DNA of 33,427 nt. Origin: Negativicutes bacterium. Its GTDB lineage: Bacteria; Bacillota; Negativicutes; Anaeromusales; Anaeromusaceae. Positions 17,094 through 26,000 of this stretch are shown here, in pieces. The notes under the pieces were generated by a model that worked only from the letters and a program-made list of their open reading frames with translations, made no database searches and was not told the DNA's origin. Within the stretch, counting starts at the first letter, position 1; each line of letters begins with the position of its first letter. Where the stretch lies: contig SAAJ01000033.1 of NCBI GenBank assembly GCA_009929485.1, positions 1 to 33,427 of the forward strand, read 5' to 3'. Both the position numbers and the translations under genes were made by a program.

Positions 17094-17291
17094 TTATGCG
17101 TTCGGCAGCATAAGCTGTACGCGCTTGTGGTCGGACTTGCTTACCAGCGAAGCTTTGCGCAGGTTGCGCTTACGCTTAGGCGATTTGCATTCCAGGATAT
17201 GGCTTTTAAAAGCTTTGGCGCGCTTGAACTCACCGCTAGCGGTGATACGAAAACGTTTGGCAGCGCTTCTACGAGTTTTGATTTTCGGCAT
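17094..17291 (-). CDS. rpmI: 50S ribosomal protein L35
   Basis: A small basic ribosomal protein of 65 aa. [20 protein letters not shown] and the C-terminal [10 protein letters not shown] are diagnostic. AAGGGGGAG precedes the ATG. It lies 30 bp after infC in the conserved operon. Confidence 0.99.
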   Translation of the reverse strand: MPKIKTRRSAAKRFRITASGEFKRAKAFKSHILECKSPKRKRNLRKASLVSKSDHKRVQLMLPNA

Positions 17292-17321
17292 TACTTGCTC
17301 CCCCTTGCTGTTGTTTCAGTT

Positions 17322-17843
17322 TTATGCCTGCTGTTGTTTGGGATTTAGAATCATAATCATGTTCTTGCCTTCCAGCTTCGGATCGCGTTCTACATTGGCG
17401 ATATCAGCCAATTCCTTGGCCATACGCACAAGCAAAACCCGCCCTAATTCCGGATGGGATAATTCCCGGCCACGGAACATGATGGTCACTTTGACCTTGT
17501 CACCATCTTCTAGAAAACGCAGGGCATTTTTTTTCTTAACATCAAAGTCGTGGTCTTCGATATTAGGACGAAGTTTGACTTCTTTGATGGTAACGATTTT
17601 TTGTTTCTTTTTTGCTTCTTTGTCCCTTTTTTGCTGCTCATACTTGAACTTTCCATAGTCCATGATGCGGCATACCGGCGGACGAGCCGTCGGAGCAACT
17701 TCTACCAGGTCGAGATTCTGTTCGATAGCCATCTGCAATGCGTCGCGCACCTGCATGATGCCTAGCTGTTCACCTTCGGCGGTAGTTACCCGCACTTCTC
17801 TTACCCGAATCTCTTCGTTGATCCGCAAATTTTCTTTGCTAAT
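17322..17843 (-). CDS. infC: Translation initiation factor IF-3, probable AUU start
   Basis: IF-3 binds the 30S subunit and proofreads start-codon choice. The N-domain (NLRINEEIRVREVRVTTAEGEQLG), the linker MDYGKFKYEQQKRDKEAKKKQK, and the C-domain FRGRELSHPELGRVLL are all present, so it is full length. An ATG lies at 17849 directly abutting GGAGGTGA, too close to use well. ATT at 17843 is 6 nt from that site and begins I-S-K-E. Rare AUU starts on infC underlie autoregulation in several bacteria, so I place the start there. An ATG start would add only two residues. Confidence 0.9.
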   Translation of the reverse strand: MSKENLRINEEIRVREVRVTTAEGEQLGIMQVRDALQMAIEQNLDLVEVAPTARPPVCRIMDYGKFKYEQQKRDKEAKKKQKIVTIKEVKLRPNIEDHDFDVKKKNALRFLEDGDKVKVTIMFRGRELSHPELGRVLLVRMAKELADIANVERDPKLEGKNMIMILNPKQQQA

Positions 17844-17865
17844 TGTCATTCACCTCCGCATACAT

Positions 17866-17995
17866 TTACAAAAAGAAAGCGGGTAGAGTCTGCACTCCAC
17901 CCGCAATACACCCTTAGCTTTGGGTTTGCTAACCTGGCTCACTGCTCCATGGCGTGGCAAGGTGAGAAGCGGATGGCTTCTGCTTTCAAATCACT
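17866..17995 (-). promoter_or_regulatory. L20-type leader with attenuator upstream of infC
   Basis: About 130 nt of leader lie between the infC promoter and start. The end is a strong terminator: GCGGGTGGAGT (17904-17894) pairs with ACTCTACCCGC (17889-17879) around GCAG, followed by TTTCTTTTT. Upstream, segments such as CACCTTGCCACGCCATGG and GGTTAGCAAACCC are positioned to form alternative structures. This matches the known Bacillota arrangement in which L20 binding to the leader promotes early termination. The family assignment is by position and attenuator; I did not fold it computationally. Confidence 0.75.
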
Positions 17996-18001
17996 TTTGT
18001 T

Positions 18002-18030
18002 AAGATACCATGAATTTTCTTTTTTGTCAA
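18002..18030 (-). promoter_or_regulatory. infC operon promoter
   Basis: TTGACA (18030-18025), a 17-bp spacer ending in TGG, and TATCTT (18007-18002). The -35 begins only 8 bp after the thrS stop codon. No terminator separates thrS from infC, so read-through from thrS is also possible. Confidence 0.75.
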
Positions 18031-18037
18031 CGCCATT

Positions 18038-19948
18038 TTATTTTTTGGCAGCAATTTCCGCTAACAGCTGCTTCGTAAAGACATCCGTCTCCTGCGGTCC
18101 CAAATCTCCTTCGCCCCGTTTACGCACAGCCACAGTGCCATTTTCCATTTCCTTATCGCCTACCACCAGCACATAAGGAATTTTTTGCATTTGCGCTTCT
18201 CTGATTTTATAGCCGATTTTTTCGTTGCGCTCATCTACAGTCACGCGGATATCCTGAGCCCACATTTCTTTAGCGACTTTTTTAGCATAGTCCATGTGAC
18301 GGTCCGTAATGGGCAAAATTTTAACCTGTATCGGCGCCAGCCAAGCTGGGAAGGCTCCTGCAAAATGTTCAATCAGAATGCCAATGAAGCGCTCCAGGCT
18401 GCCATAAGCCACGCGGTGAATCATTACAGGGCGATGCTTTTGACCGTCTTCGCCAATGTAGTTCAAGTCGAATTTTTCCGGCATCAGCATGTCCAATTGA
18501 ATGGTGCCGCACTGCCAAGTCCGCCCGATGGAATCGCGCAGATGGAAGTCAATTTTCGGACCGTAAAAAGCGCCATCGCCTTCATTAACCTTATATTCCA
18601 TGCCTCGCTCATCAAGGGCGTCTTGAAGCGCCTTGGTAGCCGTTTCCCAAACTTCATCTGAGCCCATAGAGTCCTCGGGACGAGTGGAAAGCTCCGCATG
18701 ATAGGAAAGGCCAAAAGTGCTGTATACTTCATTGAATAAATCAATAACGCCCTGGATTTCTTCTTTAATTTGCGACGGCAGCATAAAAATATGCGCATCA
18801 TCCTGGGTAAAGCTGCGTACGCGCATCAAGCCGTGTAAAGCGCCCGAAATCTCATGACGATGCACCAGTCCCAGCTCACAGGTGCGCAAGGGCAAATCCC
18901 GGTAACTATGATACTGCGACCGATATACAAGGATGCCGCCAGGACAGTTCATCGGTTTTACCGCGTAGCCTTCACCGTCAATCTCCGTAAAGTACATGTT
19001 TTCCCGGTAATGATCCCAATGTCCTGACTGCTGCCATAATTTCTGGTTCAAAATAATCGGCGTCCGAATTTCCTGGTAGCCATATTTCCGGTGCATTTTA
19101 CGCCAGAACGTTTCCAGCTCGTTGCGCACAACCATGCCGTTGGGATGGAAGAAAGGAAATCCAGGGCCTTCCTCTTGCATGCTGAACAGATCCAATTCTT
19201 TGCCCAGTTTGCGGTGATCCCTTTTCGCTGCTTCCTCCAGCATTAACAGATAGGCGTCTAAGTCCGCTTTCTTCTCAAAGACCGTACCGTAAATACGCTG
19301 CAGCATTTTTCGTTTTTCATCGCCTCGCCAGTAAGCGCCGGCAACTGACTGCAGCTGAATGGCTTTGAGCTTCCCTGTAGACGAAACATGAGGACCGGCG
19401 CACAGGTCGACAAATTCACCTTGCTCGTACATGGAAATAACCGCATCTGCCGGCAAGTCCTGGATCAATTCCACTTTGTAGTCTTCACCGCGCGCGGCAA
19501 ACAAAGCAACAGCCTCTTCGCGGCTGGCTTCCTTGCGGGAAATCGGCAAATCTTCTTTAACGATTTTTTCCATTTCCTTTTGGATACGAGCCAAATCTTC
19601 CGTACTGAAAGGTTCTTCCACGTCAAAATCGTAATAGAAGCCATTAGCAATGGCCGGACCAATGGCAATTTTTACTTTCTTGTCGCCATATAAGCGCTTG
19701 ACCGCTTGAGCTAACAAGTGAGATGCGCTGTGGCGCAACGCATCGCGTCCTGCGTCCTGTTCAAACGTCAAAAGCTCCACTGCCGCATCCTGATTCAGCT
19801 TGCTGGCCAAATCCTTTACCTGCCCGTCCACTTTGCCTACCAGTACTTTTTTAGCCAAGGAACGGCTGAGCTGTTCTGCTAGTTCGCCAAGAGTAGTACC
19901 CTGAGCCACCTCGCGAATACTGCCGTCTTTTAATTTTACTTGTACCAT
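18038..19948 (-). CDS. thrS: Threonine-tRNA ligase
   Basis: A class II synthetase that charges tRNA-Thr. It has a TGS domain (1-60, MVQVKLKDGSIREVAQG), the editing/SAD domain with His73 and His77 in HSASH, the catalytic core with KPMNCPGG (Zn-binding Cys), LVHRHEISGALHGLMRVR (motif 2) and IHRVAYGSLERF (motif 3), and a C-terminal anticodon domain (from about 535, PIQVKILPITDRHMDYA). The frame runs open to 20017 through the T-box, but the ATG at 19948 has AAGGAGG about 8 nt ahead and gives 636 aa, the family's usual length. A Thr T-box controls it. Confidence 0.98.
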   Translation of the reverse strand: MVQVKLKDGSIREVAQGTTLGELAEQLSRSLAKKVLVGKVDGQVKDLASKLNQDAAVELLTFEQDAGRDALRHSASHLLAQAVKRLYGDKKVKIAIGPAIANGFYYDFDVEEPFSTEDLARIQKEMEKIVKEDLPISRKEASREEAVALFAARGEDYKVELIQDLPADAVISMYEQGEFVDLCAGPHVSSTGKLKAIQLQSVAGAYWRGDEKRKMLQRIYGTVFEKKADLDAYLLMLEEAAKRDHRKLGKELDLFSMQEEGPGFPFFHPNGMVVRNELETFWRKMHRKYGYQEIRTPIILNQKLWQQSGHWDHYRENMYFTEIDGEGYAVKPMNCPGGILVYRSQYHSYRDLPLRTCELGLVHRHEISGALHGLMRVRSFTQDDAHIFMLPSQIKEEIQGVIDLFNEVYSTFGLSYHAELSTRPEDSMGSDEVWETATKALQDALDERGMEYKVNEGDGAFYGPKIDFHLRDSIGRTWQCGTIQLDMLMPEKFDLNYIGEDGQKHRPVMIHRVAYGSLERFIGILIEHFAGAFPAWLAPIQVKILPITDRHMDYAKKVAKEMWAQDIRVTVDERNEKIGYKIREAQMQKIPYVLVVGDKEMENGTVAVRKRGEGDLGPQETDVFTKQLLAEIAAKK

Positions 19949-19970
19949 GTTTACAACCTCCTTGCAAAAA

Positions 19971-20214
19971 ATAAAATCCCCGTCCCATGTAGGGACGAGG
20001 ATTGCTCGCGATTCCACCCTGCTTGGCCCGAAAGCCCTGCTTGTTTAGGAAAATAACGGCTCCTTATTCCGGCCGGCTCTACTCTTATTCAAACCGGCAG
20101 CTCCAAGGCGGTAATTCAGCGCACCATGCCAGAACGCTTACAGCCAATGACGTTCTTTCTCTGCAGACATGCTTATCAGTGAATCATATCCTTGTCTTTG
20201 CTATTACTGATATT
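19971..20214 (-). promoter_or_regulatory. T-box riboswitch, Thr-specific, controlling thrS
   Basis: The conserved T-box AGGGTGGAATCGCG is at 20020-20007, followed by a terminator hairpin (stem arms 20002-19992 and 19986-19976, loop TACAT) with a T-rich tail. In the stem I internal loop the sequence GAATTACCGCC aligns with GAAGTTCGC of the Phe leader and places an ACC Thr codon at 20112-20110 as the specifier. Uncharged tRNA-Thr should favour antitermination. Confidence 0.92.
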
Positions 20215-20220
20215 ATTTCG

Positions 20221-20250
20221 ATTATACTCCAAGGCCTCCGACCCTGTCAA
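20221..20250 (-). promoter_or_regulatory. thrS promoter overlapping the end of the upstream gene
   Basis: A perfect TTGACA (20250-20245), an 18-bp spacer and a perfect TATAAT (20226-20221). The promoter lies inside the last codons of the GRAM-like gene, and that gene's TAA stop is part of the TATAAT. Confidence 0.85.
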
Positions 20251-20569
20251 CCGGCTTCAGCCTCTTCATTAGCTCTTGGTACCATTCATTCCTGCGGCGA
20301 ATAACAAAGCGCAGTTTTTCCTCTTCAGCGGTCTTTAGGACTAACGCATTGGGTATAAGTCCAAGGCTTCGAGCCGTAGCAACTTGCGTCAGAGCCCCCA
20401 AAGACACTTCTTTTAGATATTTATGTTCCATGCCCATTACATAGCCCACAAAAACCAGCCGCTCGGTCGTCAAATATAATGCGCCGTGAAGTTTTTCCGC
20501 CGCCGAATCAAAATTAGCATGATCTTTTTTTATGATTTTTTCATTATCATGCAAGGAAAAGCTATACAT
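20222..20569 (-). CDS. GRAM/PH-like domain protein, small
   Basis: A 115-aa protein whose middle (GALYLTTERLVFVGYVMG, about 30-47) has the GRAM-domain pattern 'xLYLTxxRLxFxG'. GRAM domains are PH-like folds found in membrane-associated or lipid-binding proteins; the role of stand-alone bacterial ones is unknown. No membrane segment or signal peptide is seen. I chose the ATG at 20569 because GGCAGGTG precedes it at good spacing. A GTG at 20596 is in frame but has no ribosome-binding site. Its 3' end carries the thrS promoter. Family assignment is moderately sure; function is not. Confidence 0.7.
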   Translation of the reverse strand: MYSFSLHDNEKIIKKDHANFDSAAEKLHGALYLTTERLVFVGYVMGMEHKYLKEVSLGALTQVATARSLGLIPNALVLKTAEEEKLRFVIRRRNEWYQELMKRLKPVDRVGGLGV

Positions 20570-20594
20570 ACACTGCACCTGCCTGTCAAAATTC

Positions 20595-20612
20595 ACTCAA
20601 GATAACTTGAGT
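20595..20612. promoter_or_regulatory. Palindrome, possible operator upstream of the GRAM-like gene
   Basis: ACTCAAG and CTTGAGT form a 7-bp inverted repeat around ATAA. It lies 26-43 bp upstream of the GRAM-like ATG, next to weak promoter-like hexamers on the minus strand (TTGCAA, 17-bp spacer, TAAACT). A repressor operator is plausible but unproven. Confidence 0.35.
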
Positions 20613-20702
20613 TTAATTGTATTCGACAAGCTTTGCAAAAATCCTACTTTAAAACAAAACAAAAACAGCTTTCTTCTTGCCCGCCAAGGAAGCGCGCTCC
20701 CC

Positions 20703-21353
20703 CTAAGCAGTAACCTGTCGCGAGATTAAGTCACCCTGGATATTCATGGTATATTGCAATTGAGGCGCTAAGGCTTTAAAAAATTCCGCATGCCAAACCT
20801 CATGACACTGCGCCAGAAATTGACTGTCCGTACCGGTTTTTTTCCAATTTGCCCCTTGTATCCAGCCGGCATTACTCCACCTTGTCACCTTGCTGTCTTC
20901 CTGCTCCAGCCGATCCCAACGATCACAAGGCATGCCGTTCAACACCTTGCCGGCAAACGCCGCGTACGCCGCCGCCGCATCAGTTTCTTCCCGCCCGTCT
21001 GGACGAGCGGCCAGACCACATTGTTTTCCCTGTTCGCCGAAGACGGCTTTCATCTTTTCTGGACCGTCTGAGCCTAAACGCGCCAGCAGTTCTTTAACGG
21101 TGGCTGCTTCACGTAATTCTGCCAAATTAATCTGCCGCTGCAGCCAGCCGTGAATGTTATCCGCATCAATCAGCTCCGCCAAATCCTCATCCGGCAGCGG
21201 CGCTCCATAGGTCTGCCAAACCATTTCCCGGCCTTCTTCCGCCATGTCGGCATCAATCTGGGCCGCCGCCTCCCAAAGCAATTGTTCCCGCTCCACCAAG
21301 ATACGAATTTTATGATACAGCCAGTAGTGAATTGGTCCTAAATACAAGCTCAT
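20703..21353 (-). CDS. Hypothetical protein paired with the siroheme reductase-like gene
   Basis: A 216-aa soluble protein that I do not recognise. It begins MSLYLGPIHYWLYHKIRILVE. The N-terminal half is acidic and helical (EEGREMVWQTYG, DEDLAELIDADNIHGWLQRQ). The C-terminal half has GMPCDRW, CHEVWHAEFF and a tail. Three cysteines (KQCG, MPCD, QCHEVWH) and several histidines could bind a metal or cofactor, but no standard motif is present. GGAGGAATT precedes the ATG. The gap from the reductase stop is 15 bp, so the two genes are very probably co-expressed and functionally linked. Confidence 0.75.
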   Translation of the reverse strand: MSLYLGPIHYWLYHKIRILVEREQLLWEAAAQIDADMAEEGREMVWQTYGAPLPDEDLAELIDADNIHGWLQRQINLAELREAATVKELLARLGSDGPEKMKAVFGEQGKQCGLAARPDGREETDAAAAYAAFAGKVLNGMPCDRWDRLEQEDSKVTRWSNAGWIQGANWKKTGTDSQFLAQCHEVWHAEFFKALAPQLQYTMNIQGDLISRQVTA

Positions 21354-21368
21354 AGTAATTCCTCCATT

Positions 21369-22331
21369 CTATTTGTTCTGTTCTTCTTTAATACTGCTGT
21401 TTAGCGCCTCTACCAGGTCGCTTACCTGCAGGCCGTGAATAGCAGCCGCTTGATGCAGCGGCTCTCCTGTCGAAGACGGACAACCTAGGCAGCCCAAGCC
21501 AAAAGAGCGGAAAACCGGCACTGTATGCGGATACACCCGCAGAATATCACTGATCACCGTATCCTCGTTCACCATATCTCCCATTTGCAGATTTCCCTTT
21601 AAAAGTGGCGCAGACGTCGTTTGCTTAGGCAAAGGAAGCCCCGTCTCAGCGGAATCGGATTGCTGCTGCCCGTAAAAACGGCTCAACACTTCTTTTTGAA
21701 AGCTTCCAAAGCCAATGCGGTCAATAAAAACTCCCATGCGCTCTACCTCAGCGTTTTGCTTGTAGAACGAAACAATGACTTCGGCTATCCGCAGGGCCTC
21801 TTCCAGATTCAGCGAGCCCAGCAGCTTATCCGCCAGCCGGGGCTGCGCTCCGGCGCAGCCGCCTACATACACGTCCCAGCCGTTTTCCGTACCGATGAAG
21901 CCTACGTCCTTCACATGCACCTCAGCGCAGGAATTAGGGCAGCCGGCTACGCCCATTTTAATGCGCGAAGGCATTTCTTTTTTATGGTAGCGCTTGTCCA
22001 GCTCCATCCCTAGCTTTATGGCGTCTTGCTTGCCGCGCTTGCAAAAGGTGTCGCCCGGGCACATTTTGATGCTGCGCACGCAATTGGCAAAACCCATGGC
22101 CGGCTGCATACCCAGCAGCTCCCATACGCCTTCCACATCTTCCGCTTTCAAGCCGGTGATCATAATACGCTGCGCCGAGGTCAGCTTCAACACACCGCCG
22201 AATTGCTCCGCTGCTTCCGCATAGCGCCGCAGTACATCCGGTTTGACAAAACCTCCCGGCAGATGCGGCGTCACCGCGTACGTTTTTTTCCCGTCTCTTA
22301 TTTTTTGCAAGTTTGCACCTTTAGGCTGCAT
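21369..22331 (-). CDS. Nitrite/sulfite reductase-domain protein fused to DUF1858
   Basis: A 320-aa protein with half of a siroheme reductase: a ferredoxin-like half domain (about 15-75, GGFVKPDVLRRYAEAAEQFG) then the 4Fe-4S/siroheme ligands Cys91-x5-Cys97 and Cys131-x3-Cys135 (GCPNSC). A Gln/Ser-rich linker (about 220-245) leads to a DUF1858 domain (about 250-315) with Cys281-x2-Cys284, a family linked to hybrid-cluster/disulfide-reductase proteins. It is shorter than full sulfite reductases, which have two repeats. The ATG at 22331 is 10 nt from AGGAGG; the frame extends upstream to 22415 through a terminator hairpin, so that part is not coding. Its physiological substrate is unknown. Confidence 0.88.
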   Translation of the reverse strand: MQPKGANLQKIRDGKKTYAVTPHLPGGFVKPDVLRRYAEAAEQFGGVLKLTSAQRIMITGLKAEDVEGVWELLGMQPAMGFANCVRSIKMCPGDTFCKRGKQDAIKLGMELDKRYHKKEMPSRIKMGVAGCPNSCAEVHVKDVGFIGTENGWDVYVGGCAGAQPRLADKLLGSLNLEEALRIAEVIVSFYKQNAEVERMGVFIDRIGFGSFQKEVLSRFYGQQQSDSAETGLPLPKQTTSAPLLKGNLQMGDMVNEDTVISDILRVYPHTVPVFRSFGLGCLGCPSSTGEPLHQAAAIHGLQVSDLVEALNSSIKEEQNK

Positions 22332-22384
22332 AGCTTGTTTACCTCCTTCAGCATGGCTGCTTTCTATGGTCTTAGTATAGCCGC

Positions 22385-22429
22385 AAAAAGGAAAGCAGGC
22401 TGTGATATGCCTCACAGCCTGCTTTCCTT
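22385..22429 (-). terminator. Strong terminator ending the accessory (restriction) operon
   Basis: An 18-bp perfect stem (22388-22405 with 22412-22429), 6-nt loop, and TTTTT on the minus-strand exit side. It is the first convincing terminator met by transcription coming from 33.1 kb, downstream of the antitoxin gene. It isolates the reductase gene from that run. The gap 22430-22541 contains no gene. Confidence 0.85.
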
Positions 22430-22541
22430 GCCAATATTTTATCCAACCTCGTTAAATAATCCGCTATTTACTTAACAAGCGGACTTTTTTACGCAGTTTC
22501 TACAGATATACTTTTGCCAACCCTCTGCCCCACCTGAAAAT

Positions 22542-22829
22542 TCACTGATTTCCCGCAGGAACAAATTCAACTTTCAGCCGCATCCCCAAGCCGCTGGCCA
22601 ACCGTCGAAGCGTCCGCAATGACGGATTAGCATTCCCGTTTTCCAGCTTACTGATATCTGCCTGGGCAATTCCGGTTTTTTCAGAAAGCTGCTTTTGTGT
22701 CAACCCAGCGCTCTTTCTTGCATCAATCATAGCTTGAATGATTGTGAATTCCGGCTCCATCGCTTCATACTCGGCACGCAGTAAGGGATCATTAAGCTGT
22801 TCTTTTAGGAAATCATTAAATTTAGTCAT
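22542..22829 (-). CDS. HigA-type XRE-family antitoxin, apparently orphan
   Basis: A 95-aa HTH_3 protein. The helix-turn-helix is at about 36-80 (SAGLTQKQLSEKTGIAQADIS then KLENGNANPSLRTLRRLASGLG), with an N-terminal helix and a C-terminal strand (MRLKVEFVP), the typical layout of antitoxins encoded after HigB/RelE-like toxins. AAGGAG lies 7-8 nt before the ATG. The start overlaps the stop of a truncated toxin frame by ATGA. With the toxin broken, it may persist as a regulator. Confidence 0.85.
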   Translation of the reverse strand: MTKFNDFLKEQLNDPLLRAEYEAMEPEFTIIQAMIDARKSAGLTQKQLSEKTGIAQADISKLENGNANPSLRTLRRLASGLGMRLKVEFVPAGNQ

Positions 22830-22930
22830 TGCATATTCTCCTTTCGAAGAAGATATTCAGCCCGATATCGCTTAGCCAGCTCAATCTCTGATTTAGGTGT
22901 CTTGGGGGGCTTTCCATTATATGATTTATC
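22826..22930 (-). pseudogene. 3' remnant of a HigB/Gp49-type toxin gene
   Basis: The frame directly before the antitoxin encodes KPPKTPKSEIELAKRYRAEYL and a short tail. This fits the C-terminus of HigB/phage Gp49-like toxins (pattern 'K-K-T-x-K-T-P-x-x-E-I-x-x-A-x-x-R'). Upstream, an in-frame TAG at 22933-22931 ends the frame, and no ATG or catalytic region is found in 22931-23003. About 35 codons remain. The ATGA overlap with the antitoxin is preserved, showing that an intact toxin-antitoxin pair once stood here. Confidence 0.75.
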
Positions 22931-23003
22931 CTATTTTCGTTATATCATCAGCATAATACAAAGTCTATAAAAGACACAACTCATTTGCTTTTCCATTTTG
23001 GTT

Positions 23004-26000
23004 TTATCCCTGCACCAATTCCCACAACCGCTCATAGCTGTCAACCACGTCGTATCTTACTTTCTCGCCGCTGATGGCGCGGAAATGTTCACGGGCGCAG
23101 TGAGCTTTCGCTTTTTCAATTTCACGCAGTTCAAGTGAGGACATATCCCCCTTCGTTTCCGCGACAAAGTAAATATGCTTCACCTTTCCTTCATGGAACG
23201 CAATCGCCCAGTCAGGATTATATTTGCCGACAGGCGTACTGATATAAAAGCCCTTCGGCAACTTGACGTAGACTTCAACCTCTTGACTATGCGCTTCCAG
23301 TTGGGCAGCAAAGTCGCGCTCGTTTGTTGAGTCATAGATAACATAGTCGTACAAATGCCGCTTCGCTTCCATAGCATTTACACCCAAGGCTCCTTTTTTG
23401 AGACCAGGTGCGGTGAATATATCTGTGCTGAACGCGGATGTCAGCTTGTCGTACGTAATACGCTCGATAATCGCCGTAGCTTTCTGCTCGTTGATGATGT
23501 TCGCAGCGCGGATGATAAACTCTTCCGGGTTATCAGGGAACTGGTTGAACACGCCTTTCTCAAGGCCGACCAGTATGGCGGCTACGGCCTTTCGGGTCAA
23601 CCCCGTTTCGGCAACAATTTTACCCACAAGGTCATAGCGCACCGAATTACTCGCTTTCATTGCCGTGTATGACGCCGCTTCTTCGCGCGTCATATCGGCA
23701 CGCGCAAACGATTCACCCGCCTGCACTTGCGCTTTAGACTCGATTGTCGCTACCTGTTCTCCTTTTTCAACCTTAACGTAAATCCGCGAGACGCGCAGCC
23801 GTTCATTCAGTGCTGCGACAGATTTTTTGACCAATTCAGCCTCATCGAAGGCAACCGTATAGTAACTTCTGCCGTTAATACGCGACCAAAGCTCCTGGAA
23901 TGCGCGACTATTCATCTTATCTTTATCCAGCGTGACATCAATCGTGTTTTTCCGGGCATTCTCCGGTTTGTTGGCATTCGGATCATAGACGGAATCCAGC
24001 ACGGCAATCACTTCTGCAGCGCGATCGGCAGCTTCCTCCGGCATCTCAAGCATGCCGTTCTTTTTTGCTTCGTAGTATTTCTCGGTCAGCTCGCCGCGTT
24101 TTACATAGCCGTTTTCAATCAGGCTCTCATAAATGGCAAGTGCCGTATCTTCACCAAATTTCTCGTCAAACAGTTTCGCCTCAACCTTGCGCGGACGATC
24201 GGCGACCGCCTCTGCCAGCTCACTCTGCAGACCCTTGGCAAAACTGTCGTAACTTTCGTTGGCAATCACGGTCAATACATTCACATTGTGTATTTCATCA
24301 CGGGAAAGGACATTCTCATCCATACGCTCGCCGCCCTGATTGACCGCAAGACGCAAGCCGCGACCGACTTCTTGGCGTTTGCGAACATCGCTGCCGCTTT
24401 GCTTCAAGGTGCAGATCTGAAACACATTCGGATTGTCCCAGCCTTCACGAAGCGCGGAGTGACTAAATAGGAACCGTACAGGCTCGCGGCGATCCAAGAG
24501 ACGTTCCTTGTCCTTCATAATAAGATCGTAGGCATCCACATCATCGGATGTACGTTCTTTTTTGTCGCCAAGTTTACTGTCGATCATGCGACCGCTCTTT
24601 TTATCAACGGAGAAGTATCCGGCATGTGTACGCTCAACCGGTATGCCCTCAAGGTATTTCAGATAGTCTGCGGAATCTTCCAGCGAAAGCTGCATACTGC
24701 CGATAACCGCGTTGTATTCTTCCTCGAAAATTTGCGCATATGTACCGCCGGTGGCGTTGCCATGCGCATCGTACTGCTTGTACTTCGCCACTTCGTCGAT
24801 GAAGAACAAGGACAGCACTTTAATCCCCTTGGTAAACAATTGACGTTCCCGCTCGATGTGCGAGAGAACGGTTTCCCGTATCTGAATGCGGCGCAGCTGC
24901 TCCTCGCTGACCGAGCCGATCACATCCCCGGCAAACAACTTCTTGCCGTTCGTAAATTCCACCGATGAATCCCGACCATCAATCCGATGAACCGTATAGC
25001 CATCCTTGTACTCCGCAAGCTCACCGGAGTTAGCGAACAGGCTGTAACCCTCGCCGACAATCCTTGCTACCTTGCGAATACCTGCGTTGCCCTTTACATC
25101 AAATTCAATCGTTGCCGTAGGATTCCCTTTGGACAGGTTGATGCTTTGTACATAGACATACCCTTCGGTGGCGGTGCTGCCGGAAACCGATATGCCCTTA
25201 ACGGCGATTTTCTTCACGAGTCGTTTATTGTAGGCTTCAAGCGCATCAAGACGGTAAATCATATTATACACACTGTCCGCACGATGGGTTGCGGAATAAC
25301 GGAGCGTCACCAGCGGGGTGAACTCTTTCAGACGCTCTTTCGTAGCTGCCCCCTCAACCGACTGCGGTTCATCGATGATCAGAATCGGATTGGTCTTCGC
25401 CAAGATATCAATCGGACGCCGTGAACGAAACTCATCCAACTTCATATAGATACGCCGGGCATTTTTCCCTCTGGCGTTGAATGCCTGGCTGTTGATGATC
25501 ATCACATTGATCGCGCTATCGGAAGCAAAGCGATCAATCTCCGTCAGTTGCGCCGAATTATAAATGAAGTAGCGGATTTTCTTGCCGTAGTCCTCGGCAA
25601 AATGTTCTTCCGTCATTTGAAATGACTTATACACGCCCTCGCGAATGGCCACGCTCGGGACGACAATAATAAATTTGCTCCACCCGTACCGCTTATTGAG
25701 CTCATACATCGTCTTGATGTAGGTATAGGTCTTACCCACGCCGGTCTCCATCTCTACGGTCAGGTTATAGCGTCCATCCAGCGCATCGGACGGCTTGATC
25801 TGTCCCGCCCGCTGAATGGCGCGGATATGCTCCAGAACCTTGTCATCGCCAATCGCCACAGGCGCATTATTAAAGCCCGTGAATTGCCGGGCATCGTAAA
25901 GATCGATTTGTCCCAAACCGGGGTCGATCCGATAGGTCGGCGCTTGAAACGGCTGACCTGCAAATACGTCGCAGACGGCGGTCGCCGCGTCAGCCTGGAA

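Noticed and set aside
19949-20017. 23-residue N-terminal extension of ThrS
   Set aside because: It lies in the Thr T-box terminator; the ATG at 19948 has AAGGAGG.
20660-20692. Possible minus-strand terminator after the unknown gene at 20703
   Set aside because: The stem is short and bulged (CTTCCTTG/CAAGAAG), and the T-rich tract follows only after several other bases.
22451-22490. Plus-strand hairpin TCCGCT/AGCGGA followed by CTTTTTT
   Set aside because: It looks like a weak terminator, but no plus-strand gene precedes it and the stem is only 6 bp with a 12-nt loop.
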